Shown: positions 9,987 through 20,341 of the stretch, one piece after another
Numbering within the stretch: position 1 is the stretch's first letter
How the letters are laid out: each line of letters begins with the position of its first letter
NCBI GenBank assembly: GCA_034509735.1
Contig: JACGWO010000004.1
Span: 18,891,395 to 18,955,394, forward strand
DNA: 64,000 nucleotides
Direction of reading: 5' to 3'
Source: Sesamum alatum
Lineage: Eukaryota; Streptophyta; Magnoliopsida; Lamiales; Pedaliaceae
The notes under the pieces: model-generated
Databases searched by the model: none
The model's input: the letters and a program-made list of their open reading frames with translations, nothing else
What the model was told of the DNA's origin: nothing
Translations under genes and position numbers: made by a program

Positions 9987-11833
9987 GCCGAGCACTCCTC
10001 AAGAGAGAGAGAGAGAGAAGCATTCACATATACACACTGGTGTGTTTGTATATATGCCCACTGGAGAGAGAAATATGATTTTGTGTGAAGTCCCTCAATC
10101 CTCAACCGCTCCACTACCCAGCAAAGTGAATCCTTGTGCGCATGGATCACTAAATGACCGATTACCACTCAACCACTAATCACATGTTTTTAATAAATCT
10201 TTCTCTTCATCCTTGGCATGCAAGCGGCGGTATTGTATTGGGCTTGTTTTAATTTATCCAACAAACTAATTCAAAGTTCAATAATATTGAGCATATTTAA
10301 TTAAATTAAATAAATATCTAATAGAAAATTCATGTAACTATTTAATTCAATTAAATAAATACACAAGCCCAAATACACTCAATTTATAAATTCGATTTAT
10401 TAATCAAGCCCAAATTATTAATTAGTCCAACTTCTTAATTTAAGTCTTCTCCACTAATTAATGAATCCAAACCATTAGTTAGACAAGTCATCTTCTAATT
10501 AATTAATGAATCCAATCAACTAATTAATTAGCCAAACCTATTTAAGTTAATCCATTTAATTTAAAAGGTTAACCCAAAAAATTTAATTCATCCAATCAAT
10601 TAAATTCTTGGATCATCCATATAATGGATTATCCCAAAGAAATGATCCAATCATTTACTTTTTATCCATGAACTAATTTAATTCAATTAATAAATTTTTT
10701 CTGAAATTAATTCTAAATTAATTCCACCACTTCTACAGTGATTTGTGTGTGACACTTTAGGTTCAATCTCAGCTAGACTTGGACTTGTATCCCACACAAT
10801 TAGTTAAATCTAATTTACTTAATTATTTTCAATTAATAAACAACCAAAAAAGCCCGTCAGCATGGGTGGACGTCTAGCAACGACCCATAGCACTAGAGAC
10901 TAGGTGAATGTTGGCGTAAACGTTTAGATTTTGAGTTCTATACGGGTACGATCCTTCCGTCAATCGTTCCTCTTGAATAATCTAGGGCATGGAATTGGGC
11001 GTCGGTTTCCATCCTTGACTAGGCAAGTATGCTTCATACTCGAGATGCATTTATTGTATCGATTCGATCAAGGGAACCCATCCCTAGTCGATCAATCGCT
11101 TTGGTTAAAGACTTTGAGAGTCTAAACCATCTCAGAGCACACAGGAGAACTTGCTGTCACAATGCTGACAGGGGATAGATTCTATCTTGAAATCCACCGT
11201 CCTCACTGCATATGCCGACTGCACTGGATAAGGCTTATGATGACCATAGTTCACGAAACAGTCACTGCTTGCCAGATCCAAGACATAGTCTTCGTATGTA
11301 AGTAGCTGTCGTGATTCCTCAAGTTCGAGTACCAATCCCGTACTATTAGAACTGGGAGTTCCAGTCATACCGACCAAGTCCCGGACGTTTTCATATAATG
11401 ATAACTGCGAGCCACTTCAGTCAGTCGACTACCTTAACCAACCAACCCACTAAAATTGCATAGACAACCCGCGTTTGTCACCAATGAAACTCGGCACTCA
11501 CCTAGTGAATGCAATACACAGTGCAAGTCTTTATAGGACTCTCGATGCCCAGTCTCGAGATCCTCGACTTGGAACGTTTCAGATTGCCCCTTAGAAGTGG
11601 TTTCATAGTTACCAACCTATGCGCAGGCCAACTCCACGGGTTTAACCTTTCGGTTTCTGGGCATTTGTTATGATGTTAAAACTCCATTTAACATAATTAG
11701 TGAGCAACAAACACGTATGCACCACTGATGAATTCTCACTATATTCATCATGTTAATATTACTTTTATTAAAGATTGATGAATAATTTCCAGAACCGCTA
11801 AATCAATTGACTTTCTGGTCACATATTCTAACA
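9987..11833 (-). mobile_element. LTR 'F', copia, G/J/K family
   Basis: Minus-oriented LTR whose right end is TCACATATTCTAACA. It is not followed by a polypurine tract, so it is a 5' or solo LTR. It shares with G and J the tttgtgtgtgac...agctagacttgg block, the long run of AATTAATCC-type repeats, and the atgggtggacgtctagcaac block near 10863. The left end is lost at the LINE2 tail. Purine-rich repeats (gagagagagagagag near 9999) mark the transcribed leader. Confidence 0.8.
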
Positions 11834-12446
11834 ATTATAATATATTTTTTTATACTAAGTTATTGGAGATGATAAAATTTTGATGTACTTACTATTTATT
11901 TTTCAAAATACTCATATATATATATATATATTTTTAAATTTTTTATAAGTAAATGACAAATATAGAGACCAATCTTGTAAAAATTACTTAATATCATTTC
12001 TTTTTAAGTTACATATTATTCTATTGCATATCAAATTAACTCTATATAATTTCTTTTGAATAATATTATGTATATATTAATTCATGGGCGTTTTAATGTT
12101 GAAATAAGAACTTCAAAAGAATTTGAAATAAAAGAATCTAAGAAGAAAGGGTTTTGCAAAATATTACAAATGTTAAAGTTATATTTGAATAAATGCATTT
12201 GAATTTGAAAGAAGGATTTGGTGCTCATGATGGAGAATAGTTGTTGCATCGGGATTCAAAATAATTTCAAATGACTTCATATTAAAAAAATTTAAAATTT
12301 ATCAATATTAAACCAAATATAGTTCAAAATTGGATTTGAAAATTTCGAATTTAGAATTATTCAAATAAATTTAGAAAAAAAAATTATTGATAAAAGTTTG
12401 GAAATTCATCACTTTAAAAACACCCTAGGGGAGGTGAATTTCAAAA
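11834..12446. other. AT-rich intergenic DNA
   Basis: No coding potential or recognisable element. Contains an (AT)n microsatellite near 11911-11931 and long A/T-rich stretches. Possibly old, unrecognisable repeat. Confidence 0.6.
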
Positions 12447-12670
12447 GGGGGTAATTATCTTTACACTCTCATCTACTGTCCTTTTACACAAACCATCCCG
12501 TCTTTTGAAAAATTACAGAAGTCACCCTTAATAGTCTTTAAAATTAAAAAATGTCTTGTTTGATTCACTCAAACTTTAATATAATTTTTCAATGATAGAA
12601 AGGCCCACAGGGGTTTTTCAGTAATTACTAAATGGTAGAGGGAGTGTCAAAGTAATATTTATGGGGATTA
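12447..12670. mobile_element. MITE-like inverted-repeat element
   Basis: The left end gggggtaattatctttacac is imperfectly complementary to the right end around 12636-12662 (agagggagtgtcaaagtaatat), giving a ~25-bp terminal inverted repeat around ~220 bp of non-coding DNA. This is the size and architecture of a MITE. I cannot identify the superfamily and the target duplication is unclear. Confidence 0.4.
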
Positions 12671-12688
12671 GTAATGATGTGAGCAAAA

Positions 12689-13345
12689 TGTGCTCGGTCG
12701 GGAAGGTGACTTTGGGCCGGATGGTCCTAGTCCCAATATCGATTTGCGCTGGAAAGGGGACCTGCAAAAAATATGTTAGAACTTCAACGCTCAAGTCAAC
12801 AAACTGTTAAGGAAAGATATAATTAAAGAATGCAAGAATAATGAAAAGGATAATCATAATAGTTTTAGCATGCAACAAGTGTGCAATGTGGCAGAAATAC
12901 ATCAACCATTTAGGAAAAAGACCCTGTATTTATATGTGAAAGAGTCCTCCCAGCATGGGAGTCCAACATGGTAAGGACTCTAAGAAGGCAGGCGATGAGG
13001 GCTCCTTAGTTCTTGGGGGACAATGCAGATAACTCCCATTAAACACGGATTGTAGTTGCAGATAAGGATCCCCAACTTTCACCTGCACCTTTCTCGAAAT
13101 TAGCATATGTATCCATCTCAGATAGTGACCTGGACGCTTCTGGCCTGGCTGGCCGCCTCCATGGACCTCGGGCCTCCACGAATTTATTCTTGGGCTAGGC
13201 TAACCTGGACGGGACTAGTAACTCCTCGAGTCTTACTCCTGTTTTAAGCTGGAGAGGATATGGGCCTAAGCCTCTGGGCTACTGACCTCTTCCTTGGGCC
13301 AGGCCCGCTTTATATACATTGGGCCGACCGAATCTAGGCATATCA
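12689..13345 (-). mobile_element. Solo LTR, probably Ty3/gypsy type
   Basis: About 657 bp with TG at the left (tgtgctcggtcgg) and CA at the right (aggcatatca). Read on the minus strand it has a TATA box (complement of gtatttatatgtg near 12928), then a block complementary to acgctcaagtcaac followed by one complementary to acctgcaaaa. This resembles the R/U5 region of many plant Ty3/gypsy LTRs. The composition is unlike the AT-rich flanks. The 5-bp flanks (CAAAA and AGTAA) do not match, so the exact borders are uncertain. Confidence 0.5.
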
Positions 13346-13582
13346 AGTAATGTGATTCCAAATATATGTTTTATTATTTATATCAATTTTTATTTGAATT
13401 TAAATTATTTTATTAACTTTTTTTTAATTGAATCTCTATATAAACTTACATATTTTAATAATTAAAAAATATTGAATTATTAAATTAATATATTAATAAA
13501 AATTAGTTACTAGGATACAAATTTAAATTAGAAAATCATGATACTTGTATAAATTATTTTAAATTCTTAAAATTAATAAACA
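13346..13582. other. AT-rich DNA left of LINE1
   Basis: A/T-rich sequence without open frames or recognised repeats. It is the left flank of the LINE1 insertion. Confidence 0.6.
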
Positions 13583-13602
13583 TTCTTTATCCTCTATTTT
13601 TT
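13583..13602. repeat. Left target-site duplication of LINE1
   Basis: TTCTTTATCCTCTATTTTTT here and TTCTTATCCTCTATTTTTT at 43904-43922 differ by one T in a run. They lie immediately outside the 3' and 5' ends of the two LINE halves, as expected of a LINE target duplication. Confidence 0.85.
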
Positions 13603-14522
13603 CGAGAGAAGGTAAAATTCTTATAACATTATAAAAAGATACAAGCAGTGTTACAAATGGGTGGTCGCCCAAGCTATGCGCCAAACTCTATACACTGTCA
13701 ACACTTCTAAAGAATCTGGCCTATAATCCGTTAGAAGCTTCAAACAAATTTGTTCTACCACTAACTGAGCAATAGTCTTAGGGTCCCTGGAGACATTCTG
13801 ATACAACCTCATGTTCCGTTCTTGCCAAATATGATAGATGAGGGATGCGAGTACGGCCCGGTTCGCTGCGTTTAAGAGGTGTCTACCACGCAACTTCCTT
13901 GATGTCCATTGCACTCCACGGTCTCAGCCTAAACTCGGCAACTTCCATCGAATCAGTCTCGTGATGGCTCGAAAGCACGCAGTCTTGCCACATGCTACGA
14001 ATAGGTGTTGCAAGCTTTTCGACACATTTTCATCACACAAAGGACATGGCATGCTTCCCCCTAGTGACGGCTTATCACGCGTAGGGAGCTTGTCTCTGAT
14101 TGCTAGACACAGGATGAACACGTTCCTCGAGATTTTTAGCGCCTATGCAGCAGCAGTGCCCACGGTAAAGGTGGCGCTCTCAGCCAAAAGAGGTGGGTGG
14201 CCTCCGCTATTGAGAACCTTGTAGCAGACATCTCGTCCCTTCCAACCGTTAAGGCCGGCACAGTGTGCTGCAGGTCACGTATTACATCCGGTAGTGTCGG
14301 TGGCTAGTTCCACACCCCATCGCACACCACATTGGCCACCAGTGCTACTTCGGACAGGCAGGAAACAAGGGGGCCACATGGGTATTTAAGCAGCATGACC
14401 CCTTCCGAATGCCAAGGGTCTTTCCAGAAAGAAATGTGCTCACCCATACTGATTTGATATGTAATGGCTGTCATGAACAGAGGCCGTAATTGCAACAGTT
14501 TTTGCCAGAGCCATGATCCTCC
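13603..14522 (-). pseudogene. LINE1 ORF2, C-terminal zf-RVT region
   Basis: Read right to left. A frame at 14304-14495 and just upstream gives LRPLF...YQISMGEHISFWKDPW, the conserved post-RT region of plant LINEs. 13924-14121 gives FILCLAIRDKLPTRD, then CPLCDE and LQHLFVAC, the zinc-binding motif. 13651-13914 gives LLNAANRAVLASLIYHIWQERN, the usual C-terminus. The three pieces are in different frames, so the copy is dead. The right edge is the start of copia A's LTR at 14523, preceded by CCTCC. Confidence 0.88.
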
Positions 14523-16424
14523 TGAAAGATTGTGGATCGTCCCGGGAAATAGCGCGAATGCGGAAGCGCGATATAAAATTAAATAACAAAAATTAAATCA
14601 TGCTTTTACGTAAATAAAAGAACACGTTCAAGGGGTGTACCCTTGAAGTTCCCGGGTGTTTGGTGTATCTCATGAATTAAAAGCATACAAAATAATCATG
14701 GAGGCCATAGGGATTAAATAAAGAGAGCAACGAAAATTAAATTGGAACCTACCAATTGTCGTTTTCGTCTTCTAACCGGTACTAGCGTTGTTCCCCGATT
14801 TGCACCAAATCTCGTACGTGAGATTCTCCAAATTGTAACACGCAATCCACCCATGTATCTTGCACGTCGTGCTAGCGAACGAACAAGTATTTTTGGAGAG
14901 GATGAATTAATCACACGTTATTAGGTTAACGGGATTAATTCTCCTAAGTTCAATTGTTCCAAGAACAAAAGAACAAGAAATTATTTTCTTGAGAGAGAGA
15001 GAGAGAGGGTGGACGAGAGGGAGAGACAGAGAGCCGAGTTGTGTGTGTGTGTGTGTTGGAGTTTCATCACCTTTTTAATAGTGAGGGGCTAAGACTATAT
15101 ATAGAGGAGGAGTTTAATCCTCTTCAAACTTCAACTCTAAAGAAGACTATTTTGACTAGGATTTTGACCTAGTTAAAGTCCTAGTCAAAGTAGTATTTGA
15201 CCTAGTAAAATTTAATCCTAGCCATCCATCTCCCCTTTTAATCTCAACCATTAATTTAATTTAATGGAATATTTAAAACCTATTTAAATATTCCAAAGGG
15301 AAATAAATAATAAATATAAATATTTATTCTAGGCCCATTAAATTAATTTTCTAATAAATCCAATTTAATCATTCCATTTCTCCAATATTTAATTTTAAAT
15401 TAAATACTTAATGTGTGTGGATTGTGTGTGACTCTTTAGGTTCATCTTTCAGCTAGACTTGGTCGGATTCCTAGAATCCGCCCGTTACCATGGATGACCA
15501 TCTAGCAACGGTCCATGGCACTAGAGACTAGGTGAATTTTCGGGGATGAACATTTAGGCTCTAACAGTATACTCGTCCTTTTGTCTACGGTCTCACCACT
15601 TGGGGTCTAGGGCACGGAAAATGCAGGTACCCATTTTGGACCTACGTGTCGGTCTGTCCTTACTAAACGCCGCAAGGGAAACCTTCCCTTCTGTTCAGTT
15701 ACTGTGGGCACAGATTTTAGGGACATGACACAGAGCATACATGAGACTCAACTGTCAATGCCTTTTGACAGGAGACAGATCTTTTCTTGGAAACTGCTAT
15801 CACTCTGTACACCAGAGCTGCACTAGACATGGCCTAAGACTACTCAAGTGCTTCTTGGCAATCTCTCACCATATCTAAGATACAGACCTGACATACAGGT
15901 AAACTCAGTAGTTCCTCAAGTTAAAGAACTTGACCTGTACCGTTGAAACTGGGAACACACGTCATACCTAGCCGACCCTACTCAAGGTCCTCTGTAAGAC
16001 GGTTTCCGCGAGTCACCTTAGTCAACTGCTCCCTAGCAGGCTAACCAGCTAACACTGCTTAGACGACCTTCGTCACCTGTCGATGAAATACGACAGCAGA
16101 TGCTTAGTGAAAGTCTCAAGGGGAATCTCGGTACCCATTTTCGAGATTCTTTGACTTGGAGATTTTCGAACTGATTCGGCGAGACTGATTTCATGGACCT
16201 ACCTCCAAGCGTAGTCCCAGTCCCTGAAATACGTGTTCAGTCTGTGGGCTTTGTTTGCGTAGTGAACAGATATGTATAAAGTAGATAAAGTGAACACAAA
16301 CAAAGTAATGCCAAATGAATTTCACTTCTTTATTCATTAATAATATATCAAATCCTTGAAATTGTCTAGACATAAGGTTACATTTCACCTGCCAAGATTG
16401 GCTACATGGTCACCTATTCTAACA
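14523..16424 (-). mobile_element. 3' LTR of element A
   Basis: 1902 bp. The left end is TGAAAGATTGTGGATCG and the right end CACCTATTCTAACA, followed by ATCTCCCAGTTGACC, a polypurine tract complement with one change from ATCTCCCACTTG. The TATA-like ctatatatagaggagg lies near 15093-15108 (transcription to the left). The repeat-rich region near 14990-15055 (GAGAGA and GTGTGT) corresponds to the transcribed leader. Closely related to solo LTR I. Confidence 0.92.
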
Positions 16425-16439
16425 ATCTCCCAGTTGACC

Positions 16440-17270
16440 TTAAAGCCAATCGCCCATATGTCTAATCCGCATCTTCTCAAGATGTTGCGTATGAGCGCTC
16501 TGCGACATAGACTTTGTCAGCGGATCTGTTGTGTTGTCTGCTGAGTTGACTCGGTCCATCCGAACGTCACCTCTTCCTACCATTTCTCTTAGAAGATGGT
16601 AGCGTCTAAGAATGTGTTTGGAACGGTGATGAGATCTCGGTTCCTTTGCTTGCGCTATTGCACCGTTGTTATCACAAAAGATGACAACAGGCTCGGCGAT
16701 GCTAGGCATCACACCCAACTCTTGGATGTAGTTTATCATCCAAACCGCTTCCTTGGCAGCTTCTGAAGCTGCTATGTATTCGGCCTCTGTGGTGGAGTCA
16801 GCAGTGGTTGCTTGCTTGGAACTTTTCCAAGCCACTGCTCCTCCATTGAGCCTGAATACATAACCCAATTGAGACTTGGCATCATCGTCATCAGACTGGA
16901 ATCTAGCGTCGCTAAAGCCTTCCAGGATCAGTTCTCCATTGCCATAGACTAAGAACATTTCCTTAGTCCTCCTTAGGTACTTAAGGATGCCCTTAACAGC
17001 ATTCCAATGTGCCTCTCCTGCACAAGACTGATATCTGCTCGTCACGCTTAAAGCGTAAGCAATGTCAGGCCTGGTGCAGTGGACTGCATATTGGATGCTA
17101 CCTACGGCAGAAGCATAAGGGATGACGTTCATCCTTTCAAGTTCCTCATCAGTCTGCGGGGACTGTTTCTTGGATAACTTGATCCCATGCCTCATGGGAA
17201 GGAATCCTCGTTTGGAGTTGTCCATCCGGTTGGATATCCTCTGGAAACCCTTGTTCCAAGAACACTGCAT
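16440..17270 (-). pseudogene. pol: Copia RNase H with RT C-terminal tail, element A
   Basis: A 276-codon open frame. After a short chimeric N-terminus (MQCSWNKGFQRISNRMDNSK) it has RGFLPMRHGIKLSKKQ, TRPDIAYALSVTSRYQS, FSDARFQSDDDDAKSQ with the first catalytic Asp, TTEAEYIAASEAAKEAVW with the catalytic Glu, FCDNNGAIAQAKEPRSHH with the third Asp, and the normal end HMGDWL. RNase H is therefore intact in sequence. RT is absent, because the frame joins near 17230 to a scrap of the INT-RT linker. No upstream start of its own is expected in a copia polyprotein. Confidence 0.88.
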
Positions 17271-17759
17271 TCCTTGCAGTTGGTTTGGTTCTCTACTTCA
17301 AGTCTGAATTCTTTAAACCTCTCAAGAGCTTCAGACTTGTACCTCATCAGGTAAAACATAACCATACCGTGAATGATCATCGGTAAAGGTTATGAAGTAG
17401 GAGAACCCACCTCGGGCCTGCATCCTCAGTGGTCCAAATACGTCTGTATGGACCAAGTCCAACAGACCTGTGGCAAGCCTGCTTTGTCCTACAAAGGGCT
17501 TCTTGGTCATTTTCCCTTTTAGACAGGATTCATAGGTTGGTAGCTCACTCAAGTCCCCTACCTCTAGGTTCTTTGAGTCTACCAAGCTTTTTATTCTATC
17601 TTGGGATATGTGACCTAGCCTAGCGTGCCACAGTCGTGCGTTCCCGTTATTATCTATTTTACGTTTGTGCTGAGCGTTTAGAACAAAGTTCATTTGTTGC
17701 AAGATATAGAGCCCATTGTTAAGTGTACCAAGTAGATGAGCAATTCTACACCTCATCAA
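17271..17759 (-). pseudogene. pol: Copia pre-integrase and truncated integrase, element A
   Basis: 17331-17759 reads HLLGTLNNGLYILQQ, RLWHARLGHISQDR, CLKGKMTKKPFVGQ, HTDVFGPL, TFTDDHSRYGYV: the zinc module and the first two catalytic acids. The usual VCGPL is VFGPL. A one-base shift near 17350 continues as YLMRYKSEALERFKEFRLEV. The domain stops at ENQTNCK, just before the GGEY block with the third catalytic acid, so the integrase cannot work. The deletion junction joins it to linker sequence at about 17275. Confidence 0.87.
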
Positions 17760-18280
17760 ATAAAAGCAATTTTATTGATCATAAACTCATAACCACCATT
17801 GTCTAACAATGGAATGGAAATGATGTTTTTAATCATACTGGGTACATAATAAACTTGCTCTAATTCTATGCTAATACGATCACTAACTACTAGAGTGGCA
17901 GATCTTACTGCTTCTGCAGAGATGGCCTTGCCATTCCCAAGCTTCAGGATTATATCCCGGTCCGGGATTGCATAGCAACCCTTAAGGCGAGCCATAATGG
18001 AAGGGACATCGTCTAGCCTTTCATACTGGTTCTGAATCTCATTCATCATCGAAGCAAGTATGACGCTACGGACCTTTCGGTTATCCTTATGCCAAGTCTC
18101 GAACGTCACACGTTCTTCTGGCGTGGATCCTTCCGCTAAGGTCCTAGGGAGAGGCTTGTCCATGACGTAGCCTTGGTTCTCGTAATCCAGGACTATCCTG
18201 AGATTGTTCAACCAGTCGTTGTAATTGGTTTCATTGAATTTGCTGGTCTCAAGTATGGTTGATAAAGGGTTCTTAGACAT
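17756..18280 (-). pseudogene. gag: Copia gag-protease fusion by deletion, element A
   Basis: Open frame from the gag ATG at 18280 (MSKNPLSTILETSKFN) through the gag N-terminal half to CYAIPDR. It then jumps directly to DIILKLGNGKAISAEAVRSA, the segment after the protease in element C. The gag C-terminal half, basic region, zinc knuckle and protease DTG motif are all deleted, yet the frame stays open for 175 codons. It ends MINKIAFI at an A-run (T4 on plus at 17770-17773) that is one base short of the in-frame length. An N-terminal extension to 18376 exists but is not shared with relatives. Confidence 0.85.
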
Positions 18281-20005
18281 TTTTAAATCTACATTTACAA
18301 AATAGAGTTCACGATCAGTAGAATTTAAAAGACGGAGGTTTGATATAATATAATTAAATGCTTGGTCTTTAGTCATTTAATGCTCCCATTATTTATACGA
18401 AAACACGGTACTCTCAAACGTTGTTTTCGGAAAACCTTTTCCTAGTGGGCTTGGGATCCACAGTGAATTTTCCCATACCCCGCTTTTACAATTTGCATGG
18501 GAAGAATCCTGTGGGAGGTATGCCATACAATTCTCGTTCCACGAGATTTTCAAGATTATTGCCTCACCTTTTCACATGATCCCGAGGAGTCCAAGCGAAT
18601 CATGCTAATCGGGCGTTAGACCCGACCTAATCAACCGATCCATAGACCCACTGCTACCTCCATGACTCGTGAGACAGGTAATAGTGGTCTACTTTTCGTT
18701 CATGACATAGTGCAGCTTCTTTTAAGTACGATAGACGTGCCACGACTCGTGAGACCATTCTATCGACCTAAATCAGCTTCCTCACTATGCCATGGATTGG
18801 AAGGCATGGACGAACTCCTAGAGTCCATGTCCACTTTGTCTAGGGTCTAATATTTGGACATTGGTCCAACCAATGTGAGAGTAGTAAATGACCGAGATCT
18901 CATAAAGTAAATATATCTACACATTCATCCACAATGCGTAATAAATAAATTGCATCCACAACAGTTATATGATAAATAAAATGCCATTCATCCATCATAA
19001 TAACCACATGCAAAATTAAAGCCTAGCACGCCCCTGTTGGATGATCACGAGCCCGAATCCTATGCGACCCACTGAGCCCGCAGTGGATCTATGGTCAATC
19101 TAGAGTTGGTCCTACACTATTACATTAATAGTAACCTAATCATCATTCTGATGGGCCTTGGTCTCCTTTCTCTTTCTTCTCTTCATGGAAACGCTCTGGA
19201 ACCTCCGGTCTGGGCTCTCCATCTGGACCTTCCTTCTTCTCCACCAATTACATAAAATAAAACCTCACTTCTATTCTACTCATTTTACATATTAAAAAAT
19301 AGAAACCCCAGCAAAAATCCGGGGGGAGTACATAAGGAGGGAGGTAGAATGCCTTATTATTTCAAGGCAACTAGAAAGGGAGAAGGAGAAAGCAGTAAAA
19401 GAGGCACACAGGCCCAATAGAAAATTAAACCATACATTCGGTCTAGGGCTCGTGATCATCCATTTCCATCCAACACACATAATCATATGATCCAATAACA
19501 TAAGATACATGCTAACAACATATGATTACCAATCATAATTATCCAAGAAAAAAATAAATGCGTAACGTATGAAAATATGGTACAACTGCTGGTAATAGAA
19601 TTTTCTCGTTTTAGAAAGACATTTCTTCATTATTTCTAGGTAAATTATCCCCGGGATTCCAAATCCAATATAATTTTACCTCCTAAAATAATGTCTTAGA
19701 AAATTAGGCAAAAATTGAACAAAAACGAATTTTCAGAATTAATTAAAACTAAAACTGAAAAATAGAATAAAATAAAAAAGGGAGAAACCCTAACAGCCGG
19801 CAGCCGCCACCGGCAGCAGCCAGCCGGCGCGCGCAGGCGCTGCCTGACCGGGCCCGCGCGCCTGTTCGGCAGCAGGCTGCATGGCCGCGTGCACCGGCAG
19901 GCTATCGCGCGCGCAGGCTCCCTTGCCCGCGCGCGCTAGCCTGCCGGCCGCTGGTCGTGCGCCTGACCCTGCGCAGTGCGCGCGCCTAGCGGCGCCGCCT
20001 CGTGC
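18281..20005 (-). other. Untranslated leader of element A
   Basis: Between gag and the 5' LTR fragment. From gag outward it holds two stem-loops (18648-18687 and 18729-18765), a segment bounded by 16-bp perfect inverted repeats (19039-19054 and 19446-19461), AT-rich sequence, and a GC-rich tract (about 19795-20005) with CGCGCG runs and the motif gcgcgcaggctcccttgcc. The tract ends abruptly at LTR sequence, with no primer site. Confidence 0.8.
18648..18765 (-). promoter_or_regulatory. Paired leader stem-loops of element A
   Basis: In the RNA sense (minus strand) the gag-proximal hairpin (18648-18687) has arms CCACTATTACCT and AGGTAGCAGTGG, 11 of 12 positions pairing with one G-U, around loop gtctcacgagtcatgg. 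The distal one (18729-18765) has arms CGATAGA and TCTATCG around a loop containing CACGAGTCGTG. They sit about 370-485 nt upstream of the gag ATG, as in B, C and E. Confidence 0.5.
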
Positions 20006-20330
20006 GGATGCTTAGTGCAAGTCTCAAGGGGAATCTCGGTACCCAGTTTCGAGATTCCTTGACTTGGAGATTTCCGAACTGATTCGACGAGACTGATTTC
20101 ATGGACCTACCTCCAAGCGTAGTCCTACTCCCCGAAATACGTTTTTCAGTCCGTGGGCTTTGTTTGCGTAGTGAACAGATATGTATAAAGCAGATAAAGT
20201 GAACACAAACAAAGTAATGCCAAATGAATTTCACTTCTTTATTCATTAATAATTTATCAAATCCTTGAAATTTTCTAGACATAGGATACATTTCGCCTGC
20301 CAAGATTGGCTACATGGTCAACTATTCTAC
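20006..20330 (-). mobile_element. 5' LTR fragment of element A
   Basis: Matches the U3-proximal ~325 bp of A's 3' LTR (ggatgcttagtgcaag... to ggtcaactattctac). The final AACA of the terminus is lost. The terminus is followed by gattggctacat, a 12-bp duplicate of 20304-20315, and then by the LTR of element B in the opposite orientation. Confidence 0.85.
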
Positions 20331-20341
20331 GATTGGCTACA

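Larger units (their letters stand above)
14523..20330 (-). mobile_element. Ty1/copia element A, internally deleted
   Basis: Minus-strand element inserted in LINE1: complete 3' LTR (14523-16424), RNase H, integrase fragment, gag-protease fusion, leader, and a 5' LTR reduced to its first ~325 bp (20006-20330). At least three internal deletions are visible: the gag C-terminus with the nucleocapsid, most of RT, and part of the integrase. The leader joins directly to LTR sequence at about 20005, so the primer site and U5 are gone. It could have moved, if ever, only with proteins from a relative such as C. Confidence 0.9.
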
